Shown here: positions 8,981 through 17,748 of the stretch, in pieces | Layout: every line of letters starts with the position of its first letter | How positions within the stretch are numbered: the stretch's first letter is position 1 | Assembly (NCBI RefSeq): GCF_000336915.1 | Contig: NZ_AOMD01000016.1 | Span: forward strand, 71,084-135,083 | Direction: 5' to 3' | From: Halococcus saccharolyticus DSM 5350 | Lineage (GTDB): Archaea; Halobacteriota; Halobacteria; Halobacteriales; Halococcaceae | DNA: 64,000 nucleotides | Position numbers and translations under genes: made by a program | The notes under the pieces: model-generated | Databases searched by the model: none | What the model was told of the DNA's origin: nothing | The model's input: only the letters and a program-made list of their open reading frames with translations

Positions 8981-9354
8981 CGGTAGCGGTTCGGTTGCGG
9001 GCCTCGGCGGATCGAGGGCGAGGCGAACGAGCGTAGCGAGTGAGCCGAGGGCTCGGGCGGTGCTGTGCGGTCAGCGGTTGTGTGGCGGTAGTGTAGCGGT
9101 CGCGGAGAGCGCCAGTGTTCTCACGCGAGCGAGGCGAAGCCGAGCGAGCGGGAGTTTTTCATGAACGTTCGTTAGAGCGGAGCTCTAACGCAGCCCATCA
9201 GAAGTCTTCGACTTCTGAGGACGTTTTTGCAAGCCGAGCGGGACGGCGGAGCCGTCCCGCTGGCCGTGCGAGCGGGCCTTCGGCCCGCGAGCAGACGGGG
9301 GTCGCGCGAACGAACGAAGTGAGTGAGCGCGATCCCCCCGCAGTAAAAAGGTTC
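8981..9354 (-). repeat. dispersed hairpin repeat, copy A
   Basis: Copy A fills the gap after the alkaline-phosphatase-fold gene ending at 9355. Read on the minus strand it starts with the oligo-T tract (9345-9349). Hairpin H1 is at 9302-9332 (14-pair stem with two tandem G.A pairs, GAA loop at 9316-9318). A block of palindromes follows (9237-9261, 9272-9288, 9198-9218, 9170-9190, all with 3-nt loops), then H2 at 9124-9150 and H3 at 9022-9046. The G.A version of each stem is on the plus strand. The piece 9160-9232 is nearly identical to 23432-23514 in copy C. Confidence 0.75.
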
Positions 9355-10269
9355 TCAGGCGTATCCGAGCGACTTGAGACGTGCGGCGGTCGTACCGCTG
9401 GTCGCAGTGGCATCGTACTGTGCGGGTTCGTGGACCCGACGATCGGTCGCGGTGGTCTTGCACCACGGCACTTCCCGGAGGCAGGGGAGCGCGACGCCCT
9501 CGGCGTGGCCGTAGAGCCCCGCTTCACCTACGGCATTGCCGTGGTCTGCGGTCACGACCACCCGATCGGCGTCGACATGATCGAGCAGGAGCTGTACCTC
9601 GTCGAGCACGTACTCGAGGTTCGCTCGATAGCTCTCCCAGACCTCGCTCTCGGTCCGCTGGCCGAAGCGGAGCTCCTCCCAGACCGACATCGATTCGTCG
9701 CCGAACTCGTCGAGGGTGACGCCCGTATCGCGGTCGCCGTCGGGGATCGAGGGGAAGTGTGGCTGCATGTAGTGGACCACCATCCGATCGAACGAGCGCT
9801 CGCGGCCGACGGCGATGGTGCGGTCGGTCAGCGGTCGTGCGGGGATCGTTCCCAACTCGTCGTCCCACGCGTACCGCCAGACCTCGTCGACGAGGCCGAA
9901 CGCTTCCTCGTCGAGATGGGATTCGGAGTAAGGGTTGCCCGTGATGTACGCCGTATCGCGGAGGTCGTCGGGGTCGGCGTCGCCGAAGACGCCTTCGATC
10001 CATTCGGTCGAGGTACTGCCCGCCGAAATCCGCGACTCGCCGCCGTAGAGGCCGTCGTAGCTCCCGTCAGCGACCACCTCGTCGAAGAGGTCGGCCCGGC
10101 ACGCGTCGAGGACGATCAACAGGTCCCAGTCCTCGGCGTAGACGGGGTCGGGATCGACGGAGGGCACCGTTCCGAAGTACGCTCGCGAGAGGAACTCCCG
10201 GATGACGTCGGGCCCACCGTGACGGAGATTACGGTAGGCGTCGGCGACGTGCCGCCCGAGTCTGCGCAT
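9355..10269 (-). CDS. alkaline-phosphatase-fold hydrolase/transferase
   Basis: A 304-residue protein of the alkaline phosphatase superfamily. Motifs: L-L-I-V-L-D-A-C-R-A-D (first metal Asp), S-A-G-S-T-S-T-E-W near residue 82 (nucleophile Ser/Thr region), V-V-T-A-D-H-G-N (Asp-His metal ligands) and Y-G-H-A-E-G (third His). There is no signal peptide or membrane span. Haloarchaeal members of this group are often linked to surface glycan or phospho-sugar chemistry, but no substrate is shown here. The ATG at 10269 has a TATA-like box in the AT-rich stretch around 10295-10305. Its stop codon is directly followed by dispersed repeat copy A. Confidence 0.82.
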   Translation of the reverse strand: MRRLGRHVADAYRNLRHGGPDVIREFLSRAYFGTVPSVDPDPVYAEDWDLLIVLDACRADLFDEVVADGSYDGLYGGESRISAGSTSTEWIEGVFGDADPDDLRDTAYITGNPYSESHLDEEAFGLVDEVWRYAWDDELGTIPARPLTDRTIAVGRERSFDRMVVHYMQPHFPSIPDGDRDTGVTLDEFGDESMSVWEELRFGQRTESEVWESYRANLEYVLDEVQLLLDHVDADRVVVTADHGNAVGEAGLYGHAEGVALPCLREVPWCKTTATDRRVHEPAQYDATATSGTTAARLKSLGYA

Positions 10270-10460
10270 GACATATACGGGGGATCAGCGTGGGTATAAA
10301 GATTAATACTTGCTTGTGTGAGATGTTGGCGGAGTCTGTCACCAAATACGGTCCGATCCCGCCCTCGAAACGCCGTGTACAGCCACCATGCGGCTCATCT
10401 CTGTTGACCACAGCTTCCGTCAGACCGATCACGACTCCGACGGCTCGTGCTGCGGACGTT
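10270..10460. other. non-coding spacer, no recognised feature
   Basis: About 190 bases between the alkaline-phosphatase-fold gene start and repeat copy B. The only element I can support is an AT-rich promoter-like stretch near 10295-10312 on the minus strand. A 37-codon frame at 10388-10501 with C-C-G-R-C has no support and ends inside the repeat. Confidence 0.4.
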
Positions 10461-10663
10461 GTGGTATTGCGGTGCGGACCTGGTGGATGAAGGGCGAGTG
10501 AGCGAAGCGAACGAGGGCTTCTGCGGTGCTGTGCGGTTGCGGAGTGTGTCAGTAATCGTACCGTGAACGAGGCCGGAGGCCGAGTGAGCGGGTGTTTTTG
10601 ATGAACCTTTTTGCGAGGAGTGGTGTGCGAGCGTAGCGAGCGCACCCGACGACGTAAAAAGGT
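10461..10663 (-). repeat. dispersed hairpin repeat, copy B
   Basis: Copy B abuts the stop codon of the PAN gene (10664). Read on the minus strand it begins with a T5 tract (10656-10660). H1 is at 10622-10646 (10-pair stem with one tandem G.A, 5-nt loop), H2 at 10562-10590 (13-pair stem, two tandem G.A motifs, GGA loop) and H3 at 10495-10515 (9-pair stem, two tandem G.A motifs, GAA loop). G.A pairing is on the plus strand. Between H2 and H3 it keeps the common C-rich segment (minus-strand reading GCACAGCACCGCAGAAGCC). Confidence 0.75.
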
Positions 10664-11878
10664 TCAGGCGAAGGTTTTGGTGACTTCGTCGGACTCCTCG
10701 TCCTCGGCCTCGATCTTCGTCCACGCTTCGTCGAAATCGGCCATCCGGACCTCGGTGCGGTCGTCCCGGATGGCGAACATCCCGGCCTCAGTGCAGACAG
10801 CCTTGATGTCCGCGCCGCTGGCGTCGGTCGCGTTCGCCGCGAGGTCACCGAAGTCGACATCGTCGGCGAGATTCATGTCCTGAGTGTGGATCGCGAAGAT
10901 CTTCTCGCGCCCCTCGGCGTCGGGTTTGGGAACTTCGATGAGCCGATCGAACCGACCGGGACGGAGGATGGCGCGATCGAGCATGTCGAAGCGGTTGGTG
11001 GCGGCGATGATCCGGATCTCGCCGCGCTCCTCGAACCCATCCATCTCGCTGAGGAGCTGCATCATCGTGCGCTGGACCTCGGCGTCGCCCGACGTTTTGG
11101 AGTCGGTGCGTTTGGAGGCGATCGCGTCGATCTCGTCGATGAAGATCACCGCGGGCTCGTGCTCGCGGGCAACCTCGAAGAGATCCCGGACGAGTTTCGC
11201 GCCCTCGCCGATGAACTTGTGGACGAGCTCCGAGCCCGCCATCTTGATGAAGGTCGCGTCGGTCTGGTTCGCGACCGCCTTCGCGAGCATCGTCTTCCCC
11301 GTCCCGGGCGGACCGTGGAGCAGCACACCCGATGGGGGCTGGATGCCGACGTCGTCGAACATCTCGGGACTTTCGAGGGGGAGCTCGACGGTCTCGCGCA
11401 CCTCGTTCATCTGTTCTGCGAGGCCGCCGATGTCGTCGTAGTTCACTCCGGGGCTCTCCTCGACTTCCATCACGCGTGCCCGGACATCGGTCTCGTCCGA
11501 GAGGTCGGTCACCACGGAGAGGGAGTTGTTGACCGCGACACGGGAGCCGGGTTCGAGCTTCTCGCGGAGTTCGTCGGTGACCTCGGTGAGCGCCTCCTGG
11601 TTGTTGCCGTGCTGTTTGATGATGACGCCGTCCTCGGCGACTTCTTGGACCGTGGCGACGAACAGCGGCGACTGCTTCAGCTTCTTGTTCTCGTGGTTGA
11701 GCCGTTCGAGCTTCTGCTGGTACTTGTTGTTCTCGGCGTTCGCATCCAACAGTTTGTCGCGCATCTCCTCGTTCTGGGCGTCGAGGATGTCGATGCGATC
11801 TTCGAGCGACTCGATCTTCTCCTGGTGTGAGGCGTCGGTATCGTACGGTTGCTCCACGTCGTCCACCGTATCGGTCAT
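10664..11878 (-). CDS. pan: proteasome-activating nucleotidase PAN
   Basis: A 404-residue AAA ATPase that forms the hexameric unfolding cap of the archaeal 20S proteasome. Seen in order: an N-terminal coiled coil (residues about 17-70), an OB domain (about 72-140), Walker A G-P-P-G-T-G-K-T near residue 190, Walker B V-I-F-I-D-E-I-D, the second region of homology with I-L-R-P-G-R-F-D-R, and the AAA lid. The C-terminus is T-F-A: Phe is at the position of Tyr in the hydrophobic-Tyr-X tail that docks into the 20S ring, a mild departure. The ATG at 11878 follows a TATA-like TCTTATGA by about 27 bases. Repeat copy B starts right after the stop. Confidence 0.96.
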   Translation of the reverse strand: MTDTVDDVEQPYDTDASHQEKIESLEDRIDILDAQNEEMRDKLLDANAENNKYQQKLERLNHENKKLKQSPLFVATVQEVAEDGVIIKQHGNNQEALTEVTDELREKLEPGSRVAVNNSLSVVTDLSDETDVRARVMEVEESPGVNYDDIGGLAEQMNEVRETVELPLESPEMFDDVGIQPPSGVLLHGPPGTGKTMLAKAVANQTDATFIKMAGSELVHKFIGEGAKLVRDLFEVAREHEPAVIFIDEIDAIASKRTDSKTSGDAEVQRTMMQLLSEMDGFEERGEIRIIAATNRFDMLDRAILRPGRFDRLIEVPKPDAEGREKIFAIHTQDMNLADDVDFGDLAANATDASGADIKAVCTEAGMFAIRDDRTEVRMADFDEAWTKIEAEDEESDEVTKTFA

Positions 11879-12100
11879 TGCCAGAGATAGGGCGCTGGTT
11901 CATAAGAGACTTCGGGTCGCGTCACTGGCGGTGCAACGACGAAACCGGACTATTCCCGGTTTTTGTCGCTGTATGAGCAATTTCGCATCCTCAATTGGCG
12001 AGCGTCACTCGATCGGTCATTTTGATCGAGATGAACTGCTGTCGCGTCCCTACGCTTTTGTATAACACCCACCTGTAAGCCACAACCAGTCCTCTTTCCA

Positions 12101-13312
12101 ATGACGACACTGCTCCACGTAAGCGACACACATCTCGGAAACCGACAGTATCGAAGCGACGTGCGTCGAGCGGATTTCGCCGACGGGTTCGACGCGGCTA
12201 TCGACATCGCGACCGAAGAAGCAGTCGACGCAGTCATCCATACGGGCGATCTGTTCGACGACCCGTCCCCGAGTGTCCCGACGGTCAACCGCTGCCTCGA
12301 CGCCGTCCGTCGCCTCGCCGAGGCAGATATCCCCTTCTACGCTATCGTCGGAAACCACGAACGAAAGCGCGAGGAGCAGTGGATGGACATCGTCAAGCGG
12401 TTCGGCAACACCGCTCGTCTCACGAAGACGCCCACCGTGGTGACGGACGCCGACGGCGACGATCCCGTCTCGCTGTACGGCATCGACGCCGTCCGCTCTC
12501 CCGAGTGGGAGACCGCCGATTTCGCCCTCGACGACTGTCCCGACGATCACGTATCCCTGCTCTGTATGCACGAACTGCTCGAACCGCTCGTCCCGCCCCA
12601 CCGTGGTAATCCGTACGATCTCGAATCGGGCGTTCTCGATCGATTGAACTTCCTTCCCGATGGGCTCGCACTGGGCGATTTCCACTCGACGTGCCAGACC
12701 GAGACACGCGGCGTGACAGCGTTCTATCCTGGGGCAACCGAACGGTGCTCGGTCGCCGAGACCGGTACTCCGAGCGTCTATCTCATCGAAGTCGAAGAGG
12801 GGGACTTCACACTCACGACGCGAACCATCGAGAGTGCGGGCCGCGAGAACGTTCCCAGGGAGTTCGCCGTCGTGAACGTGGCGTTTGAGGCAGGACACGG
12901 GATCGAGTTCGTCGAGGAACGAGTGCTCGAGGAGGCCGGAACGAACGCCCTCGAAGAGCTGGTGGTCGTCGTTCGCCTCCGGGGAGCCGACGTTTCCGTC
13001 ACCGCCAGCGATGTCCACGATCTGCTCGCCGACTACGACGTCGCCGTTCCTCACGTCTCCGACAAGCGAGTCGCCGAGGCGGAGTTCGACTTCGAGTTCG
13101 ACGAGGGCGAGGCCGAGGCAGACATCGATCGCCTGCTCGACGACGCGGTAGGCGAGATCGACCTCTCGGCGATCACCGCTGGAGCCGACGATCTCGTCCG
13201 CTCCCCGGAGTGGGAGGACGTCGACGTGGACGACATCCGCGAGGAGATGAACGCCCGCATCCGAACGGCTCAGACCGAGACGTTTGGTGAGGCTACCATC
13301 GAGGAGCGATAA
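12101..13312 (+). CDS. mre11: Mre11 DNA double-strand-break repair nuclease
   Basis: A 403-residue metallophosphoesterase. Motif I is H-V-S-D-T-H (Asp9, His11), motif II H-T-G-D (Asp50), motif III G-N-H-E (residues 84-87), then M-H-E-L-L and a G-D-F-H-S motif for the last metal ligands. The C-terminal third is acidic and helical, where Rad50-binding helices occur in this family. It should act with Rad50 as a Mn-dependent 3'-5' exonuclease/endonuclease on DNA ends. rad50 starts 5 bases after its stop. The ATG at 12101 is about 35 bases downstream of a strong TATA-like TTGTATAAC (12058-12066), so the transcript probably has a very short leader. Confidence 0.95.
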   Translation: MTTLLHVSDTHLGNRQYRSDVRRADFADGFDAAIDIATEEAVDAVIHTGDLFDDPSPSVPTVNRCLDAVRRLAEADIPFYAIVGNHERKREEQWMDIVKRFGNTARLTKTPTVVTDADGDDPVSLYGIDAVRSPEWETADFALDDCPDDHVSLLCMHELLEPLVPPHRGNPYDLESGVLDRLNFLPDGLALGDFHSTCQTETRGVTAFYPGATERCSVAETGTPSVYLIEVEEGDFTLTTRTIESAGRENVPREFAVVNVAFEAGHGIEFVEERVLEEAGTNALEELVVVVRLRGADVSVTASDVHDLLADYDVAVPHVSDKRVAEAEFDFEFDEGEAEADIDRLLDDAVGEIDLSAITAGADDLVRSPEWEDVDVDDIREEMNARIRTAQTETFGEATIEER

Positions 13313-13316
13313 TCCC

Positions 13317-16079
13317 GTGACACTCGTCTTCAACCAGCTTCGACTGGAGAACATCCGGAGCTACGACGATCAGACGGTAACGTTCGAGCGGGGTGAAAAC
13401 CTCATCTTCGGCGCGAACGGTGCGGGCAAGTCGACCATCCTCCAGGGAGTGTTCGGCGGGCTGTTCCAGACGGCCATCAAGTACCAGGTCGGCACCGACT
13501 TCGACCTCCCGGATCTCGTCCGCAAGCAGGCCGACGAGGGGCGGCTCGTCCTCACGTTCGAGGCGGGCGGCGAGGAGTACACCGTCGACTGGCGGATCGA
13601 GAAGACCTACGACGACGGCGAGGTCGATGGTGCGAAGACCAAGAGCGGCTATCCGCAACTCTCCTCCCCAGCGCTCGACGAGGACATCTCGCAGGTCGGT
13701 ACGGTGCAGGAGGAGATTCGCCGTATTATCGGGATGGACGCCGAATCGTTCGTCAACTCCGTCTACGTCCAACAGGGTGATATCACCCGGCTCATCCACG
13801 CCGACACCGAGACGCGGCGTGAGATCCTCGATGGCTTGCTCGGACTGCACCACCTCGACGATCTCGTCGACCGGATGGACGCAGTGCGTCTCGAATACGG
13901 CAAGGCCGAACGCGACGCGAAGGCGAAACGCACCGAGACGCGGAACCGTCTCGACGAGTTTCCCGAACGGGACGAGATCCAGGCGGAGATCGCCGAAACC
14001 GCCGAGAGGATATCGGACAAGAAGGACGACGTCGCCGACAACGAGGACGAGCTCGAAAGTCTCCGCGAGCTGAAATCGGACAACGAGGAGACACTCGACC
14101 GCATCGACGACCTCGAAAGCGATCTCGAAGCGAAACGCGAGAAGCTCGCGGATGCCGAGGACGACCACGAACGCCACAAGGAATCCCTCGAAGCGGAGCA
14201 GGCCGCCAGGCGGGAAGCCGAGAGCACTTTCGACGAGAAGCGCGAGGCACTCGACGAACTCAGAGAGCACAACGCGACTCCCGACGACGCACTCCGTTCG
14301 AAAGAGGCCGCCGAGAGTGCGTACGAAAGCGCCCAGTCCACGGCCGAATCCGCTCGAGCGTCGGTACAGTCGATCGAAGAGGGAACGCTCTCGACGCTCG
14401 CCGTCGAGATCGAAACGCTCGACGAAGCGATCACCGAGACGAGAGACGACATCGACGAGGTCGAGGAAACGCTCGAACTCGCCGGAGAAAAGAAGGCTAC
14501 GGGTGAGTCGCACCGGACCGACGCTGAGGAGCGTGCCGAGCGACTCGAAACCGACCTCGACGAGACGAAAGCCGACATCGCCGACCGAGCCGACGAACTC
14601 GACATTCCACGGGACGCGTCGCTGCGGGCACTCGCACAGTCTCACATCCCCGAAAAACGACGAACCGTCTCCGAGGAACGCGAGACTGTCCGCGAAGAGC
14701 GCGGCCGGCTCGAAACTCTCCAGGGCCAAGTCGACGAACTGGCTGCCGAGAGCGAGTGTCCCGTCTGTGGGGCGAGCGAGGACGCCCACGACATCGACAC
14801 CGACGCCGTCGCCGAGGAACACGCCGCCGCCCTGGTAGAGAAAAACGAACGGCTCGACAAACTAGAAGTCGAACGCGAGCGTCTCGACGCCCTCGAACGG
14901 CAGGTGACCGAGGCCATCGATCTCCGCGACGACCTCGACGACGCCCGCGAAACGGCCTCGGACGCACAGGACGACATCGACGAGGCCGAAGCGACGATCG
15001 AGGAGTGTGAGTCGGAACTCGAATCGCTTCAGGAGGAACTTGCCGAACGGCAGGACGAGCGCGAGGAGAAGCGCGAGGAGAAGCAGGCAGCAGAAGCGGA
15101 ACTCGAGACCGCCCGCGAGCGCGTTGTAGAGGCTGAAACCACCGAGCGGCTCGTCGGCCGGGCCGTCGACCTGTACGAGAACATCGACGACATCGAAGGA
15201 CAGGTCTCACAGCACGAGCAGAACATCGAGAACGTCCGCGAACTCCGTCGCCAGGCGCACGACCGCGTCCGTGACCTCGAAGCGGACGTCGAGGTACTGG
15301 AGGATGAACTCGGTGACGCTAACCCGGACGACCTCCGCGCTGAAATCGCCGAGATCGAAGAGTTGGTGGAGGAGATCCACGACGAGAAAGCCGAAGCCGA
15401 AGCACACATCGAGAATCTCACCGGCCGTCTCGCCGAACTCAATCAGACGAAACGCCAGCTCCAGGACGAACGCGAACGCGTCGCGATGCTTGATGATCAG
15501 GTGACGTGGGCCGCAGAGCACCACGAGGAGGCGGCGGCAGTGATGGAGAAGTACCGGGAGGTCCGCGGGAAGCTCCGCGAACGCAACCTTGCGAAGCTCA
15601 ACCAGTACACGAACGAGATGTTCGGCGATCTTTATCAGTCTCAGTCCTACCGAGGCGTTCGGATCGACAAGAAGTACAACATTCATCTGATCGCCGCCGA
15701 TGGCGAACTCATCGAACCCGAGCTGTCGAGCGGCGGCGAATCGACCATCCTGAACCTCGCGCTTCGGGCGGGCGTCTACCGCATCATCGCCCAGCGCGAC
15801 GGCGTCGCCGGATCGGCGCTGCCGCCGTTCATCCTCGACGAGCCGACGACCTATCTCGACGACGATCACGTCGGCGAACTCCAGACGATGATCGAGACCA
15901 TCAGCGACTGGAACGTGCCCCAGGTGCTCGTCGTGAGCCACGACGAGACCCTCATCGAGAACAGCGATCACACGATCTTCGTCGAGAAGGACCCCGCGAC
16001 CGAGACCAGCCGCGTTCGAACGAGCAACGCATCGCCCTCACCCCAACCGAACGAAGAAGCCGAGGCTGCGGACGACTGA
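13317..16079 (+). CDS. rad50: Rad50 ATPase of the Mre11-Rad50 complex
   Basis: A 920-residue SMC-like ABC ATPase. Walker A G-A-N-G-A-G-K-S-T is at residues 32-40. Two long acidic coiled-coil arms flank a zinc hook C-P-V-C (Cys481 and Cys484). The signature L-S-S-G-G-E-S-T starts at residue 803, Walker B F-I-L-D-E-P-T-T with the D-loop is near residue 840, and the switch His is in V-V-S-H-D-E. All parts needed to bind ATP, dimerise through Zn and work with Mre11 are present. The start is taken as GTG at 13317, five bases after the mre11 stop, because the conserved beta strand (L-V-F-N-Q-L-R-L-E-N-I-R) begins there. Confidence 0.95.
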   Translation: MTLVFNQLRLENIRSYDDQTVTFERGENLIFGANGAGKSTILQGVFGGLFQTAIKYQVGTDFDLPDLVRKQADEGRLVLTFEAGGEEYTVDWRIEKTYDDGEVDGAKTKSGYPQLSSPALDEDISQVGTVQEEIRRIIGMDAESFVNSVYVQQGDITRLIHADTETRREILDGLLGLHHLDDLVDRMDAVRLEYGKAERDAKAKRTETRNRLDEFPERDEIQAEIAETAERISDKKDDVADNEDELESLRELKSDNEETLDRIDDLESDLEAKREKLADAEDDHERHKESLEAEQAARREAESTFDEKREALDELREHNATPDDALRSKEAAESAYESAQSTAESARASVQSIEEGTLSTLAVEIETLDEAITETRDDIDEVEETLELAGEKKATGESHRTDAEERAERLETDLDETKADIADRADELDIPRDASLRALAQSHIPEKRRTVSEERETVREERGRLETLQGQVDELAAESECPVCGASEDAHDIDTDAVAEEHAAALVEKNERLDKLEVERERLDALERQVTEAIDLRDDLDDARETASDAQDDIDEAEATIEECESELESLQEELAERQDEREEKREEKQAAEAELETARERVVEAETTERLVGRAVDLYENIDDIEGQVSQHEQNIENVRELRRQAHDRVRDLEADVEVLEDELGDANPDDLRAEIAEIEELVEEIHDEKAEAEAHIENLTGRLAELNQTKRQLQDERERVAMLDDQVTWAAEHHEEAAAVMEKYREVRGKLRERNLAKLNQYTNEMFGDLYQSQSYRGVRIDKKYNIHLIAADGELIEPELSSGGESTILNLALRAGVYRIIAQRDGVAGSALPPFILDEPTTYLDDDHVGELQTMIETISDWNVPQVLVVSHDETLIENSDHTIFVEKDPATETSRVRTSNASPSPQPNEEAEAADD

Positions 16080-16274
16080 AACTCCCACAGCAGGGCCAAC
16101 ACATCGGACGAGCCAACACGATTGACTGGTGCCCGTACGCACGGTTGACAGGCACCGATCCGGTACGGCACAGCCGTTTTCGGCTCGGGAAGGTTTATGC
16201 ACGAACCTATCGAAACGGCGTGCAGCCGAGATGATACGATACGACGCCCGTGATCCCCGTGCTGGTGATCTCGA

Positions 16275-17579
16275 ATGACGGAAATGGAGACGTACGCCGC
16301 GTTCGAGGAGATGTTCGACGAGCTCAACAGCGCCGTCGGCGAGTTCGCGGACCAGCAGACCACGACGGCGGCCGACGCCATCGCGGAGTTCACCCGCGAC
16401 GGCGGGAACGTCACGACCCTCACCGACGAGGCGTTCGCCGTCACCCACGAACCGACGAGCGAACTCGACGAGTGGGACGACCCGTGGCCCGTCACCTACG
16501 GCGTCGACGGCTCCACGACCCGCTCGCTCCGCTTCGACAACGGTCTCATCGCTGGAGCGAGCGCCGCGAAACTCGGCGTCTCCGGCGAGAGCGACAACAC
16601 CGATCTCGCGCGCCACACCACGACGACGCTCGTTGCGCACCTCAACGATGAAGATTTCTCGTTGAGCGGTGTTCGGGGCGCTGCTCTCGACATTCCGGAC
16701 GGCGTCGACGCTCATCTCTTTCGGTTCCCTCCATGTGAGCGCACGAGCCGGCTCGAAAAGTACGTCGTCGGCGTCTCGCGAACGTACGCAGAGGGTCGAC
16801 ACGCGCGCGAACTCGCCGGCGAACTCGACGGACCGCTGTTCGTCGACGGGCCGCTGTATCCGAATCCGGCGTTCGGCTGGATGCTGTTCGAACAGGCGGA
16901 AGCGGGACCACGACACATGACGGAGATCTGGCCCGAGATGGTCGCCGATATCCTCCAGAACTACGTTTCGACCATCGAAACGATGTACGAGAACGATCTC
17001 CCCGTCATCGGGATCGTCAAAACGGGTCGTTCGTCGGTCGCGCTGACCGCTCTCGAAGACAAGATCCGGAACACGGATGTCGATGGGATGGAACTCCCGC
17101 TTCCGTGGACGAGTGACATCCAACTGTTCAGCAACGCCCTCCACACCGAAGACGATCTTTACGGCGATCGTGGCCATCTCATCAGCTACACACCGTGGCT
17201 GTTCCAGACCGAACAGACCGCCCACGGCGAGTCGGTCGTCCCGTTTGGATCGTTCGATGGCGTATCGCTCCAGTACGGCGATCCCCAGGAGTACCAGCGG
17301 GCATTCTTCTACGCTCGATGTCCGCGATCGGGGACTGTGATGCGCATCGAGACACCGTACGTGTTCGCCCGGAACGATCGAGTCCGCGAACGGATTCAGC
17401 GGAAGGCGCTCGTCGAACTCGCCCAACAGCAAAACGAACCTCGGGCGATCACGTTCGCCGACGAGAACGCCCGTATCACGAGAAGCGACCGTAAGAACCT
17501 CCGTGACCTCATCCAGAGCGTTGCTTCCGTTGAGGATCGCAACGAACAACGCGGCCACGATCGGTTCGAGAGCGAGTGA
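16275..17579 (+). CDS. nurA: NurA 5'-3' nuclease
   Basis: A 434-residue NurA-family nuclease. The family's first metal-binding motif is visible as Y-G-V-D-G-S near residue 75 (catalytic Asp). The pattern L-F-V-D-G-P-L-Y, V-I-G-I-V-K-T and a C-terminal helix complete the RNase-H-like NurA fold. NurA works with the HerA translocase to produce 3' single-stranded tails from DNA ends processed by Mre11-Rad50. The herA gene follows after 169 bases and rad50 precedes it by 195 bases. A TATA-like GGTTTATGC at 16190-16198 suggests that nurA has its own promoter, with a leader of roughly 50 bases. Confidence 0.9.
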   Translation: MTEMETYAAFEEMFDELNSAVGEFADQQTTTAADAIAEFTRDGGNVTTLTDEAFAVTHEPTSELDEWDDPWPVTYGVDGSTTRSLRFDNGLIAGASAAKLGVSGESDNTDLARHTTTTLVAHLNDEDFSLSGVRGAALDIPDGVDAHLFRFPPCERTSRLEKYVVGVSRTYAEGRHARELAGELDGPLFVDGPLYPNPAFGWMLFEQAEAGPRHMTEIWPEMVADILQNYVSTIETMYENDLPVIGIVKTGRSSVALTALEDKIRNTDVDGMELPLPWTSDIQLFSNALHTEDDLYGDRGHLISYTPWLFQTEQTAHGESVVPFGSFDGVSLQYGDPQEYQRAFFYARCPRSGTVMRIETPYVFARNDRVRERIQRKALVELAQQQNEPRAITFADENARITRSDRKNLRDLIQSVASVEDRNEQRGHDRFESE

Positions 17580-17748
17580 CTCCAGGCGGTTCTCGCTCGC
17601 CCACCGTCAGGTGGAATTCCTCCCGGTTCGGTTGATCCATCGACAATGGTGCTAATCGTGCTTTAGCAAGCATACTACTAGACTGAAGACGAATCTTGGG
17701 TAAAGTTTTAACAAGAGTTGCGCCGAACCGGTGCAGTAGCAACCCCAC

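Noticed and set aside
9022-9332. CRISPR array at the repeat-rich stretch
   Set aside because: The units are inverted repeats of different sequence, not regularly spaced direct repeats, and no cas gene is present. The same holds for the other repeat copies.
7674-10269. A three-gene surface-polysaccharide operon with the UPF0104 gene
   Set aside because: The UPF0104 gene is on the opposite strand and a repeat separates the two alkaline-phosphatase-fold genes. Proximity is suggestive, but there is no shared transcript or glycosyltransferase in the window.
10388-10501. 37-codon plus-strand frame with C-C-G-R-C and a tryptophan-rich end
   Set aside because: It ends inside dispersed repeat copy B and has no promoter, so a zinc-binding microprotein is not supported.
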